64,000 nt of DNA from Gluconacetobacter entanii (GCF_003206495.1 NZ_NKUF01000012.1:21508-85507), one strand, 5' to 3'; shown: positions 8,707 to 16,860, numbered from the stretch's first letter. The notes: generated by a model not told the origin, from the letters alone. Numbers and translations: made by a program.

Positions 8707-9440
8707 GGGCAGGTCGGCCGGAACGCGCCCGGCGGGATCCGCCCCGGCGTGACATAGGCATAATCCAGTGCATCAAGCATGGACCACAGCACCCCGCACT
8801 TGAACTTCAGCGCGCCAAGCACCGCTTCCTGCTGCTCTGCCGTGCGGGCATGTTCGCGGACATAGGACAACGCGAAATCGGAATCACGCGGGGCCTGCGT
8901 CAGGCGCGGATGGAAATAGGCCAGGGTCTCGCTGTTGACGAAATCATAGTGCCGCAGCATCCCTGACACGCGCTCGCTGATGATGGTCGGCGAAAACAGT
9001 TCCGTCAGGGAGGAGGCGATCGCCGCAAGGATCGAACGGTCACGGACAAATTCAACATAGGCATCGACCGCGAACTTCGTGGCAGGCAGCAGCCCCTCCA
9101 GCGACTCGACATAGGCACGGTCAAGGCCCAGCCCGTCCGTCAGCTTCAGCCAGCGTGCCACCCCTCCGGTCCCCGGCGCATCGCCATCATGATCCACCAG
9201 GCGCCGCCGCCATTCACGACGCAGTTCCGCCGTCGGCAGGCGCGCCAGTAATGACGCATCCTTGGCCGGGATCCGGCACTGGTAATAATAGCGGTTCAGC
9301 GCCCATGCCTGCACCTGCCCCTGCGTCAGGCGACCATCATGCAGGGCACGATGGAACGGGTGCAGGTTATGGTAACGCTCCGCCCCGATGGCGCGCAGCG
9401 CGGCCTCAAGTTCGTCGGGGGAAAGTATCTGTCCGGTCAT
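8703..9440 (-). CDS. pqqC: Pyrroloquinoline-quinone synthase PqqC
   Basis: PqqC carries out the last step of PQQ synthesis, a ring closure and eight-electron oxidation that uses O2 and needs no metal. The 245-residue product has the family text YHNLHPFHRALHDGRLT, WALNRYYYQCRIPAKDASLLA, DHDGDAPGTGGVARWLKL, FAVDAYVEFVRDRS and ASSLTELFSPTI, covering the all-helical active-site bundle. Length is normal (about 240-255). It overlaps pqqB and pqqD by 4 bases. Confidence 0.97.
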   Translation of the reverse strand: MTGQILSPDELEAALRAIGAERYHNLHPFHRALHDGRLTQGQVQAWALNRYYYQCRIPAKDASLLARLPTAELRREWRRRLVDHDGDAPGTGGVARWLKLTDGLGLDRAYVESLEGLLPATKFAVDAYVEFVRDRSILAAIASSLTELFSPTIISERVSGMLRHYDFVNSETLAYFHPRLTQAPRDSDFALSYVREHARTAEQQEAVLGALKFKCGVLWSMLDALDYAYVTPGRIPPGAFRPTCP

Positions 9441-10360
9441 AGGGTTATCCTCATCCCGTCATGGGCCACGTCCCATCCCTGCGCATTGGCCTGCTGGCGC
9501 TCCGCCGAGTCCGAAAGCAGTACGGGATTGGAATTGTTAATGTGAATCAGAATTTTGCGCCCGATATCGAGGTCACGGAACGCCTCAAACGTGCCGCCTT
9601 CGCCCATCAGCGACATATGGCCCATGCGCTGGCCAGTCTTCTCGCCGATGCCCGCGCGCAGCATCTCGTCATCGACCCATAGCGTGCCGTCAAAAAACAC
9701 AAGGTCCGCGCCCGACAGGCGCTGCCGCAGCGCATCGGTCATACGCGCGCATCCGGGGATGAAACAGACGCGGTGCGTGCCATCGGTGATCTCAAGGCCG
9801 ATCGTCTCGCCATTTTCAACAATGGCGGCGGGGTCCGGCCCACGTTCGGCATAAAGCGGCACCTTGCCCGGCACCACGAAGGCCCGGATGTTCAGCCCCG
9901 CAGGCGCGCCATCGACCAGGTGCAGCGCGACATCCTGCTCCAGCGGCAGTTGCGTGCGCGTCACCACCTGCCGGTTCAGCGCCTCGAACACGGGATTGGC
10001 GTCCAGCGTCTCCAGCACCGCGTCGGTGGCCAGCAATGTCAGGGGTTGGCGTTCACGCAGGGTCAGCAGGCCCGCGATGGTATCGACCTCGCCCCCCGTC
10101 AGGATCACGCCCGCGATCGGGGTCGAACGCAGCCCTTCCTGCGGGTGCAGGGCAGGGGTCTGGTTGATCTGGGTCCGCAGGTCGGGGGAGGCATTGATGA
10201 TGAACCAGTGCCGTCCGTCGCCACTGATGGCGATCGAGGCCTGTGTGCGGGGCAGTGCGGCAGGATCGCCGGACCGGGCCCGTCGGCAGCCATCGGCGTT
10301 GGAGTTCCATTGCGGAAACCCGCCACCAGCAGCAGCACCAAGAACGATGATGTCGATCAT
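9437..10360 (-). CDS. pqqB: PQQ biosynthesis hydroxylase PqqB
   Basis: PqqB is a metallo-beta-lactamase-fold iron protein proposed to hydroxylate the tyrosine ring of the Glu-Tyr intermediate. The 307-residue product begins MIDIIVLGAAAGGGFPQWNSN, continues with WFIINASPDLRTQI and ILTGGEVDTIAGLLTLRE, and has VFFDGTLWVDDEM and GHMSLMGEGGT near the C-terminus. As in other PqqB proteins the classical HxHxDH motif is altered. I start it at 10360; an ATG at 10369 adds three residues. A strong hairpin separates it from pqqA. Confidence 0.96.
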   Translation of the reverse strand: MIDIIVLGAAAGGGFPQWNSNADGCRRARSGDPAALPRTQASIAISGDGRHWFIINASPDLRTQINQTPALHPQEGLRSTPIAGVILTGGEVDTIAGLLTLRERQPLTLLATDAVLETLDANPVFEALNRQVVTRTQLPLEQDVALHLVDGAPAGLNIRAFVVPGKVPLYAERGPDPAAIVENGETIGLEITDGTHRVCFIPGCARMTDALRQRLSGADLVFFDGTLWVDDEMLRAGIGEKTGQRMGHMSLMGEGGTFEAFRDLDIGRKILIHINNSNPVLLSDSAERQQANAQGWDVAHDGMRITL

Positions 10361-10381
10361 GGCCGACATTTATAAGCAAAT

Positions 10382-10407
10382 CGCCACCCGTGACGAGACG
10401 GGTGGCG
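10382..10407 (-). promoter_or_regulatory. Perfect 10-bp stem hairpin between pqqA and pqqB (attenuator or processing site)
   Basis: Arms CGCCACCCGT and ACGGGTGGCG pair perfectly around a 6-base loop. On the transcribed strand the stem is followed by a short ATTT and lies 13 bases after the pqqA stop. The precursor peptide gene pqqA is needed in large excess over the enzymes, so a partial terminator or 3' stabiliser here makes sense. That role is inference. Confidence 0.75.
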
Positions 10408-10420
10408 ATTTAAAAACGTC

Positions 10421-10501
10421 TTACTTCTTTTCGCCGCAGACGTAGCTGTTGATTTCCGCGCCCAGGGGAACTTCAGTGATCTTGGGGGTGTTCCATGCCA
10501 T
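10421..10501 (-). CDS. pqqA: PQQ precursor peptide PqqA
   Basis: This 26-residue ribosomal peptide is the substrate from which PQQ is made. It starts MAWNTPKITEVPLG and contains the required Glu-x3-Tyr (E16 in GAEINSY, Y20) that PqqE crosslinks. It ends VCGEKK, with a cysteine after the tyrosine. A GGAG lies about 9 bases before the ATG. It is the first gene of the operon, 60 bases upstream of pqqB, and its reading frame is too short for usual gene callers. Confidence 0.96.
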   Translation of the reverse strand: MAWNTPKITEVPLGAEINSYVCGEKK

Positions 10502-10832
10502 GACTTTTCTCCATTTCCTGCGATGAAGGCGACAATCCTTCATATCCAGAACATATTTGAACGCTGAATCCGAATGCGTTGCAACTGCCTCTCAGGTACC
10601 AGAGGGGCCATGGGGCGGGGAATGCCTTCACAATCCTGTGTACCCGGATCATTCCCCCATCCCGTTCCGCCCCCGCCGCCATTGCAAGAATTGCGTAGCG
10701 GCAATGCCCGCCGCTGTTGTGGGTTGCGAAGGCAATCCGGACGGATTAGGCCTGTTTTCCTGTTTCTTGCTCGGTAAAGCCGGTTGGTCGGTCCCCTGAT
10801 CCCCTGCGTCTTGCCAAAGGTGAAGCCGGATC
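10502..10832. other. Intergenic region between divergent pqqA and the AI-2E-type permease gene
   Basis: About 330 bases without a convincing gene. It must hold the pqqA promoter (minus strand) and the permease promoter (plus strand). I see no operator or clear -35/-10 pair that I would defend, and the short frames inside it look random. Confidence 0.6.
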
Positions 10833-12113
10833 ATGCCGCCCGAAGAGACCATGCCCACCCCGCCTGACACACCGTCGCCCGCGCCATCGTATGAAAGCAT
10901 GCAGCAGCATCGCGCGCGTGAGGTCATGCGCCATACCCGCATGGACCTGAAGACGGCGTGCCTGCTGGTGCTGAGCATCCTTGCGGTGTTCTACACGCTG
11001 TATTTCGCAGCCTCCATCATCCTGCCGATGATCCTGGCGCTGGTGGTGAACCTGCTGCTGTCCGCGCCGATGCGCTTTCTGCACCTGAAGATGAAGCTGC
11101 CCAAGCCGCTGGCGGCCCTGATCCTGATCCTTGGGGTGTTCGGGGTCGTGGGTGCGATCGGGACCGCGATTTCCGTGCCAGCCGCCGGATGGATCGAACG
11201 CGCGCCAGAGGCGATGAACGCGCTGGGCGAACGCCTCGCCTTCCTGCGTGGCCCGATCCACCTGCTCAATACGGCGTCGGAGCGGATCGAGAACTTCATG
11301 ACCATCGCGGGCAGTCACCTCGACCACACGACGGCCAAGGCAGGCAGTGACGATACGAACCATATCGTGATGTCCGCCGCCCCCGCCAGTGGTGGCCTCG
11401 ACAGCTTCGGTTCCTCCCTGCTGCTGGGGACGCGGGCGTTTGTGGGGCAGTTCTTCACCATGATCCTGATGCTGTTCTTCCTGCTGGCGCAGGGGGACAG
11501 CCTGTTGCGGCGGTTCGTGGAGATCATGCCCACCTTTGCGGACAAACGGCGGACGGTGCAGATCGCCTATCAGATCGAACGCAATGTCTCGCTCTACCTT
11601 GCGACGATCACGATCATCAATTCCCTCGTCGGCCTTGCGAACATGCTGCAATGCTGGCTGCTGGGCATGCCCAACCCGCTACTGTGGGGGGTGATGGCGT
11701 TCCTGCTGAACTACATCCCCATCATCGGTCCCATGATGGGGATCACCATCTATTTCCTGGTGGGACTGTTCACCTTTCCCTCCATCCTGCAGGCGACCCT
11801 GCCGCCGGCGATCTACCTGTGCATCCACCTGACGGAGGGGGAGACGATCACGCCGATGGTGCTGGCGCGGCGCTTCACGCTCAATCCCGTGCTGGTGATG
11901 GGATCGCTGATGTTCTGGGACTGGCTGTGGGGGATTGGCGGGGCGTTCCTGTCCGTGCCGCTGCTTGCCGTGTTCAAGATCATCTGTGACCATGTCGATA
12001 TCCTGACCCCCATCGGCCACATCGTCGGTGGCCCGACACGCGGGGCGAATACGGCGCCACTGTTTACGCCGGACATGATTGACGAGGATGACAGCCAGCC
12101 ACCGGGGAAGTAA
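10833..12113 (+). CDS. AI-2E family (PerM-type) membrane transporter
   Basis: The 426-residue protein has a 25-residue hydrophilic N-terminus, then several membrane helices in the pattern of the AI-2E/UPF0118 family (E. coli TqsA, PerM). Typical are the N-terminal pair of helices (LLVLSILAVFYTLYFAASIILPMILALVV), a long central amphipathic domain, and the C-terminal GVMAFLLNYIPIIGPMMG and FWDWLWGIGGAFLSVPLLAVFKIICDH. Members are implicated in autoinducer-2 or ion export, but the substrate is unproven for most. A second ATG at 10851 is possible. It is convergent with the fnr-type gene. Confidence 0.88.
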   Translation: MPPEETMPTPPDTPSPAPSYESMQQHRAREVMRHTRMDLKTACLLVLSILAVFYTLYFAASIILPMILALVVNLLLSAPMRFLHLKMKLPKPLAALILILGVFGVVGAIGTAISVPAAGWIERAPEAMNALGERLAFLRGPIHLLNTASERIENFMTIAGSHLDHTTAKAGSDDTNHIVMSAAPASGGLDSFGSSLLLGTRAFVGQFFTMILMLFFLLAQGDSLLRRFVEIMPTFADKRRTVQIAYQIERNVSLYLATITIINSLVGLANMLQCWLLGMPNPLLWGVMAFLLNYIPIIGPMMGITIYFLVGLFTFPSILQATLPPAIYLCIHLTEGETITPMVLARRFTLNPVLVMGSLMFWDWLWGIGGAFLSVPLLAVFKIICDHVDILTPIGHIVGGPTRGANTAPLFTPDMIDEDDSQPPGK

Positions 12114-12117
12114 GGCC

Positions 12118-12160
12118 CAGGGCGCGGCCCTGAAACCCGCCAAAGGGCATTGCCCTTTGG
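12118..12160. repeat. Palindromic module pair after the AI-2E-type gene
   Basis: Two hairpins follow the stop: CAGGGC/GCCCTG (12118-12132) and CCAAAGGGCA/TGCCCTTTGG (12140-12160), joined by TGAAACCCG. The second hairpin recurs with the same flanks at 20308-20328 (GCC before, AAACCATGAC after). Both times it lies upstream of a three-way-junction repeat, so the modules form one composite element. Confidence 0.8.
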
Positions 12161-12185
12161 AAACCATGACCTTGATTTACGGAAT

Positions 12186-12282
12186 AAAAGTTTTTGGTGA
12201 AGCTTTTTTCAAAAAGCTTCGAAAGACGCCGCCTTTTTGAAGAAGGGCGTCAGGGTGCAGCAGTCGTGCTGCCCAGAAAACT
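12186..12282 (-). repeat. Three-way-junction repeat, copy 4 (hairpin B first, with extra palindrome)
   Basis: It starts AAAAGTTTTTGG, followed by hairpin B (GAAGCTTTTTT/AAAAAGCTTC) and an altered hairpin A (GACGCC/GGCGTC). A GCAGCA/TGCTGC palindrome (12257-12272) is placed before a worn right arm. It fills the gap between the convergent AI-2E-type and fnr-type genes. Confidence 0.8.
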
Positions 12283-13038
12283 TCAGTCCTCGCCTTCGGC
12301 AAGGCTTTCGAGTCGCTCCCGCGACAGCAGCGTGATGGCATACCCCTTGCCCACGTCGATCATCCCCTGCGCACGCATCCAGCTCAGCGTGCGGCTGACG
12401 GTTTCGATGGTCAGGCCAAGGTAGTCGGCAATGTCGCCGCGCGTCATGGGCAGGTGCAACTGCCCCGCGCTGTTGAGTTCGCCATGATTGGCCTGGTCGA
12501 GCAGGAAACTCGCGACGCGTTCGCGCGCTGTCTTGCGGCCAAGCAGCAGCATCTGGTTATGGGCCGCGACAAGTTCATTGGACGCCTCTTCAAGCAGGCG
12601 GCGTTCCATGCGGGGGAAATCGTCAAGCAGGGTGCGCATCCGCTCCCGCGAGAAGCGGCACAGGCGGACCGTATCGACCGCCTCCGCCCCGAAGGCATAG
12701 CGGTCGGACACCGCAAGCCCGAGGAAATGGCCCGGCCCGGCGAAACCTGTGATCTGCCGCCGTCCGTCGGGCAGGGCCTTGAACAGCTTTACCGTGCCGG
12801 AGGTGACGTTGAAGAAATCGGTGGCGGGTTCGCCTTCCTCGATGAAGCAGCGGCCGGGGGGAACGATGGTTTCCACCGCCGCATCGGACAGGCGGGAGAT
12901 GTCCGCGTCGTCGATCGCACTGCACACGCTGGAGGGACGGACGTTGCACATCTTGCAGAAATCAGGCTGGAGGCCGACAGCCCCCATGACAAGACGCCGT
13001 GGTCGCTGCTCGAACTGGCACGAAGACGTATCCGGCAT
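12283..13038 (-). CDS. Crp/Fnr-family regulator with FNR-type iron-sulfur cysteines
   Basis: The 251-residue protein (start at 13038) has an N-terminal cysteine cluster DFCKMCNVRPSSVC, C-x2-C-x7-C at residues 28, 31 and 39, and a further cysteine in the sensor domain (VRLCRF). This is the ligand set of the FnrN/FnrL type, which holds an oxygen-sensitive [4Fe-4S] cluster and binds TTGAT-N4-ATCAA as a dimer when oxygen is low. The cyclic-nucleotide-like barrel is followed by a dimer helix and the C-terminal helix-turn-helix DIADYLGLTIETVSRTLSWM. An ATG at 13137 would add 33 residues. A perfect FNR box upstream suggests autoregulation. Confidence 0.9.
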   Translation of the reverse strand: MPDTSSCQFEQRPRRLVMGAVGLQPDFCKMCNVRPSSVCSAIDDADISRLSDAAVETIVPPGRCFIEEGEPATDFFNVTSGTVKLFKALPDGRRQITGFAGPGHFLGLAVSDRYAFGAEAVDTVRLCRFSRERMRTLLDDFPRMERRLLEEASNELVAAHNQMLLLGRKTARERVASFLLDQANHGELNSAGQLHLPMTRGDIADYLGLTIETVSRTLSWMRAQGMIDVGKGYAITLLSRERLESLAEGED

Positions 13039-13166
13039 GTTTATCCCAATTCCCTGCTGTTGCCCGACGCAACACCCGGCCGTCGTCCCGGGTGGGCACC
13101 GCGCATGGCACTGTTGGCACCAACGCAATAACGGCACCCCGAAGGCCGCACAGTATGGATGACCCC

Positions 13167-13180
13167 TTGATATAAATCAA
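13167..13180. promoter_or_regulatory. FNR box 1, TTGATATAAATCAA
   Basis: A perfect TTGAT-N4-ATCAA palindrome. It lies 129 bases before the fnr-type start on one side and 60 bases before the hypothetical gene at 13240 on the other, so it can serve either or both divergent promoters. Confidence 0.85.
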
Positions 13181-13239
13181 TGCAGAGCCCCGATCCCAAT
13201 CCGGTAAACCATAATGATTAACAATCTTTGGACATAAGG

Positions 13240-13728
13240 ATGCCGCCCCCAGTGCCTGGACATTCCTCCCTGACGGTACGGCGGCTTGGCGCTACGGACA
13301 TTCTGGTACTTTACCACCTGGTCCAGCAGGCCTTTCCGGAGATGGAGCGGCGGCGCTGGATGGATGTCGGCCGCCGGATGTCGGTACAACGCAAGCGCCC
13401 GCGCCAGGGGATCCTGGTCGCGCAGTACGGCACCAGGGGCCTCCCCTGCGCCATGGCGACCTATCGCCGCGATTTCGACATCCGCTTTGGCCAGGTCCTG
13501 ACCAGCGACCACTGCATCGTCATGACACCCGGCGATGCGCAGCAGGTCATCGACGCGTTTCACCCGGTCATGACGCAACTGGCGCAGGAACTTGGCTGTC
13601 ATGCAATGAGGACAATGCAGCCCATCGCAAAAATGACAACGCTCCCACAAAAAGTGTGTCCTGCCGAACACATAGTCGAAAGAACACTGCTTTTGACGGA
13701 AATTAACGGTTTCTCGCCCCCCGCCTGA
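13240..13728 (+). CDS. Hypothetical protein, possibly acetyltransferase-like fold
   Basis: The 162-residue product has no family I can name with confidence. Its layout (VRRLGATDILVLYHLVQQAF, then a strand GILVAQYGTRGLPCAMATYR, then helices QQVIDAFHPVMTQLAQELGC) resembles the strand-helix order of small GNAT-like domains, but the acetyl-CoA loop is not evident. It is soluble, without signal peptide. It sits between two perfect FNR boxes, the first 60 bases before its ATG, which suggests oxygen-dependent expression. A TTG at 13228 is another possible start; neither has a strong ribosome site. Confidence 0.6.
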   Translation: MPPPVPGHSSLTVRRLGATDILVLYHLVQQAFPEMERRRWMDVGRRMSVQRKRPRQGILVAQYGTRGLPCAMATYRRDFDIRFGQVLTSDHCIVMTPGDAQQVIDAFHPVMTQLAQELGCHAMRTMQPIAKMTTLPQKVCPAEHIVERTLLLTEINGFSPPA

Positions 13729-13742
13729 TTGATCCATATCAA
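13729..13742. promoter_or_regulatory. FNR box 2, TTGATCCATATCAA
   Basis: A second perfect TTGAT-N4-ATCAA site, 90 bases before the ompW start. The spacing would suit activation from about -41 of a start point near 13777. It directly follows the stop of the preceding gene. Confidence 0.85.
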
Positions 13743-13832
13743 GGTGCGATGTAAGCGCCCCATGATTGTTGCCAGTCATCAAAACACGTTGATTACGACG
13801 ACACGTCGTCAGAATGAAAAGGTCCGCACCAG

Positions 13833-14633
13833 ATGAAGAAAATGCGTAACACTGCCCTTGCGGCGGCGCTGGGCGCTGCGGCTATCGCGCCTGTCGCGGG
13901 CCATGCTCAGACTGCGACGCCGTCCACCTATGTCAACGCGCCGCTGTCCGCGCCTGTCGCCCCTTCGCGCCAGCATGGCCACTGTGGCATTTTCGAGACA
14001 TGCTCCAGCACCAAGATCGGTCTGGGCAATGGTGACTTCATGATCCGCCTGTCGGCCGTCGGCGTCCTGCCGGAAGACCGTGACAGCAAGGTCTGGGCCA
14101 ATGGCGCGACGCTGACGGGCACGCGCGTCAAGACGACCGACCAGGTCATGCCGGAACTGACGTTCGAATACTTCGTTACCGATAACATCTCGCTGGACCT
14201 GATCGCCACCAGCACGCGCCACGAAGTGCAGGCCAATGGCGGCGCGCTGTCCGCCCTGACGGGTGCGAGCAAGACCGACGTGGGAAGCGCTTGGGTGCTG
14301 CCGCCGACGGTGACCGTCGCGTGGCATTTCCGCCCGCACAAGCGCCTGAACCCGTATGTGGGCGTGGGCGGCACGTTCATGTGGTTCCACAACATGAACG
14401 CCAGTGGCGCGCTGGGCCTGACGAAGCTGAACTCCGGCTTTACCGGTGGCCCGTCGATCAATGCCGGTGTCGATTACCAGCTGGTGGGCAACTGGTTCTT
14501 CAACTTCGACGTGAAGCAGATGTTCGTGCGCATGCACGCATGGGCTGAAAACGGCGGCGAAACCCTGAAGGTCCGTGCGCACGACTCGCTGGATCCGACG
14601 GTCGTCTCCGCCGGTATCGCCTACCGGTTCTGA
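13833..14633 (+). CDS. ompW: OmpW-family outer membrane protein
   Basis: The 266-residue protein has a clear signal peptide (KKMRNTALAAALGAAAIAPVAGHAQ, cleavage after residue 26) and then an eight-stranded beta-barrel pattern of the OmpW family: DFMIRLSAVGVLPED, QVMPELTFEYFVTDNISLDLIA, PPTVTVAWHF-x-RLNPYVGVGG, NWFFNFDVKQMFVR and a terminal aromatic residue (GIAYRF) needed for barrel assembly. OmpW forms a narrow hydrophobic channel in the outer membrane. In E. coli ompW is under FNR control, and here a perfect FNR box is upstream. hemN follows after 4 bases. Confidence 0.92.
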   Translation: MKKMRNTALAAALGAAAIAPVAGHAQTATPSTYVNAPLSAPVAPSRQHGHCGIFETCSSTKIGLGNGDFMIRLSAVGVLPEDRDSKVWANGATLTGTRVKTTDQVMPELTFEYFVTDNISLDLIATSTRHEVQANGGALSALTGASKTDVGSAWVLPPTVTVAWHFRPHKRLNPYVGVGGTFMWFHNMNASGALGLTKLNSGFTGGPSINAGVDYQLVGNWFFNFDVKQMFVRMHAWAENGGETLKVRAHDSLDPTVVSAGIAYRF

Positions 14634-14637
14634 TGAC

Positions 14638-16008
14638 ATGAACGTGGCGGACCCCGCCGCGCTGGCTGCGCGGTACGCCCGGAACCTGCCACGTTACACA
14701 AGCTACCCCACGGCGGCGCAGTTCACTGACGCCGTGGGGCCGGACGACGCCCGCGACTGGCTGCGGGCCGTCCCTGCGGGGGATGCGCTCTCCCTCTACC
14801 TGCATGTTCCCTTCTGCGACACGCTGTGCCGGTTCTGCGGCTGCAACACCGCCGTCCTGCGCAGTGCCGACGCCCTGGCCGCCTATGCCGCCCTGCTGAT
14901 CGAGGAACTGCGCCGTATCACCAGACAGCTTGGCACCGGCCATTCCCTCTCTCACCTGCAATGGGGCGGGGGCACGCCGACCACCCTGCCGGTGGGCACG
15001 TTGCGGCAGGTGATGCAGACCATCCGCAACAGCTTCACGCTGCTCCCCGATGCCGAAATCAGCATCGAGATCGACCCCCGACACCTGCCCGCGCATTATC
15101 CTGCCGTCCTGCATGAACTCGGCTTCAACCGTGCAAGCCTCGGCGTGCAGGACATCAATCCCGCCGTGCAGGAAGCCTGCGGCCGTATCCAGAGCCTGGA
15201 GCAGACCACGGCCTGCATCGACGCGCTGCGTGGGGCGGGGATCGACTCGATCAACATCGACCTGATCTATGGCCTGCCACGACAGAATGTGCAGGGCGTG
15301 CGCGACACGGCCACCGCCATCGCCGCACTCTCTCCCGACCGGCTGGCCGTGTTCGGCTATGCCCATGTGCCGTGGAAGCAGAAGCGCCAGAACCTGATGC
15401 CCACGGGCGAACTGCCCGACGCCATCGCGCGCTTCGAACAGCGTGCGGCCATCAACGACGCCCTGTGCGCTGCCGGCTACCTGCCCGTCGGGCTGGACCA
15501 TTACAGCCGCCCCGACGATCGCATGGGGATTGCCGCGCGCGACGGCACGCTGCATCGTAATTTCCAGGGCTACACCACTGACCCGGCAACGGTCCTGATC
15601 GGTGTGGGGGCATCGGCCATCTCCTCCTATCCGCAGGGCATGACGCAGAACGCGGTGTCGTCCGCCGCCTATGCCCGCCTGATGGGGGAAACACCCGACA
15701 GCCTGCCGGTTGTCCGGGTGGTGCGTCGCACCATGGATGACCGCCTGCGTGCGCAGGTCATCGAACGGCTGATGTGCGACATGGATATCGACCTTGATGC
15801 CTTCACCACGCGCCACGGCCTGCCGCAGGACAGTTTTGATGACGACATGCGCAAACTTTCTGGACTGGAAGCGGACGGATTTGTCATCATCTCCGGGCGG
15901 CGACTCCGCGTGACCGAGGAAGGACGCGCCTTCCTGCGCCATGTGGCCGCCGCCTTCGACCGTCACCTTGATATGGACATGCCCCAGCGTCACGCCAGCG
16001 GAGTATGA
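14638..16008 (+). CDS. hemN: Oxygen-independent coproporphyrinogen III oxidase HemN
   Basis: HemN decarboxylates coproporphyrinogen III to protoporphyrinogen IX by radical SAM chemistry, without O2. The 456-residue protein has YLHVPFCDTLCRFCGC with the C-x3-C-x2-C cluster ligands plus the fourth cysteine typical of true HemN, QWGGGTPTTLP for SAM binding, SIEIDPRHLP, SLGVQDINPAVQEACGRIQ and the C-terminal HemN domain. The length separates it from shorter HemW paralogues. I chose the ATG at 14638, 4 bases after ompW; a longer frame from 14575 overlaps ompW. An FNR box upstream of ompW probably drives both genes. Confidence 0.95.
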   Translation: MNVADPAALAARYARNLPRYTSYPTAAQFTDAVGPDDARDWLRAVPAGDALSLYLHVPFCDTLCRFCGCNTAVLRSADALAAYAALLIEELRRITRQLGTGHSLSHLQWGGGTPTTLPVGTLRQVMQTIRNSFTLLPDAEISIEIDPRHLPAHYPAVLHELGFNRASLGVQDINPAVQEACGRIQSLEQTTACIDALRGAGIDSINIDLIYGLPRQNVQGVRDTATAIAALSPDRLAVFGYAHVPWKQKRQNLMPTGELPDAIARFEQRAAINDALCAAGYLPVGLDHYSRPDDRMGIAARDGTLHRNFQGYTTDPATVLIGVGASAISSYPQGMTQNAVSSAAYARLMGETPDSLPVVRVVRRTMDDRLRAQVIERLMCDMDIDLDAFTTRHGLPQDSFDDDMRKLSGLEADGFVIISGRRLRVTEEGRAFLRHVAAAFDRHLDMDMPQRHASGV

Positions 16009-16691
16009 GCATGCCTTCCCACGCCTCATCATCCGCCGCCATGCCGGGCATCGTGGACAGTCCCGTCATCTCCGCCCTGCGCACGGCACGCTGCACCGAT
16101 GATCCATTTCCACACTGGAACATGGACAATGTCCTGCCGCCGTCGGTTACGCACTCCCTGCTGGCATGGGACCCGGGGGCGACGTTCCACGCGGGCGAAA
16201 GCGGCGGGCGGCGCGACGTCCGCAACGGGCACCGGATATTAGTGACACCTGCGGGCCGTGCGCGTGACCCCGAACTCGACCACCTGGCGCACCTGTTCGA
16301 CGCCCCTGCCGCACGACAGCATTTCGAGCGGACCTGCGGCATCGACATTGCGGGGACGTTCCTGCGGCTGGAACTGTGCCTTGACACGGACGGGTTCTGG
16401 CTGGCGCCGCATACCGATATCGGGGCCAAGCGGCTGACGCTGCTGATCTCCCTTTCCACCGACGCCGATGCCCGTGACTGGGGCACCGACCTGCTGACCC
16501 CGCAGGGGCAGTCGGTGGCGCGGGCGTCGGGGGCGTTCAACTCCGGCCTGCTGTTCATCCCGTCCGACCGGTCGTGGCACGGCTTCGTCCGCCGCCCCAT
16601 CACCGGGCTGCGCCGGACGCTGATCGTCAACTATGTCGGCCCCGAATGGCAGGCGTGCGACGAACTGGCATTCCCGCCCGCGCGGACCTGA
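16005..16691 (+). CDS. Putative 2-oxoglutarate/Fe(II)-dependent oxygenase
   Basis: The 228-residue product carries the iron-binding triad of the 2OG-Fe(II) oxygenases: H136 and D138 in FWLAPHTDIG, H192 in SWHGFVRR, and an arginine (R203 or R204, GLRRTLIVNY) for the 2-oxoglutarate carboxylate. The fold context (LRLELCLDTDGFWLAPHTD, FNSGLLFIPSDRSWHG) fits small-molecule or sugar/peptide hydroxylases of the prolyl-4-hydroxylase-like group. The substrate is unknown. It overlaps hemN by 4 bases, so it is part of the FNR-box operon, which is odd for an O2-using enzyme. Confidence 0.75.
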   Translation: MSMPSHASSSAAMPGIVDSPVISALRTARCTDDPFPHWNMDNVLPPSVTHSLLAWDPGATFHAGESGGRRDVRNGHRILVTPAGRARDPELDHLAHLFDAPAARQHFERTCGIDIAGTFLRLELCLDTDGFWLAPHTDIGAKRLTLLISLSTDADARDWGTDLLTPQGQSVARASGAFNSGLLFIPSDRSWHGFVRRPITGLRRTLIVNYVGPEWQACDELAFPPART

Positions 16692-16860
16692 CCGGCACGC
16701 CAGACCTGCCCTGTCCGGCCTGTGGATATGCGCCACATGCGCAATATACATGCACACAAACCTTTATTCCCGTTTCAAACGGTTCTAGGAAGCGTTGCTA
16801 CATGTGGTATCCCACCTATCCATGTCATCCCGGTCATGACGCAAGAGGACAGATCTAGGT

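Noticed and set aside
6953..8752. A 599-residue plus-strand frame antisense to pqqE
   Set aside because: It crosses the end of the sugar transporter and runs antisense through pqqE, pqqD and the repeat; it has no family signature.
12190..12430. A small plus-strand frame beginning MVKLFSKSFERRRLF
   Set aside because: It is the translation of repeat sequence; the same peptide-like start appears at several copies, so it is not a gene.
14500..16032. A 510-residue minus-strand frame over hemN
   Set aside because: Shadow of hemN, with low-complexity composition.
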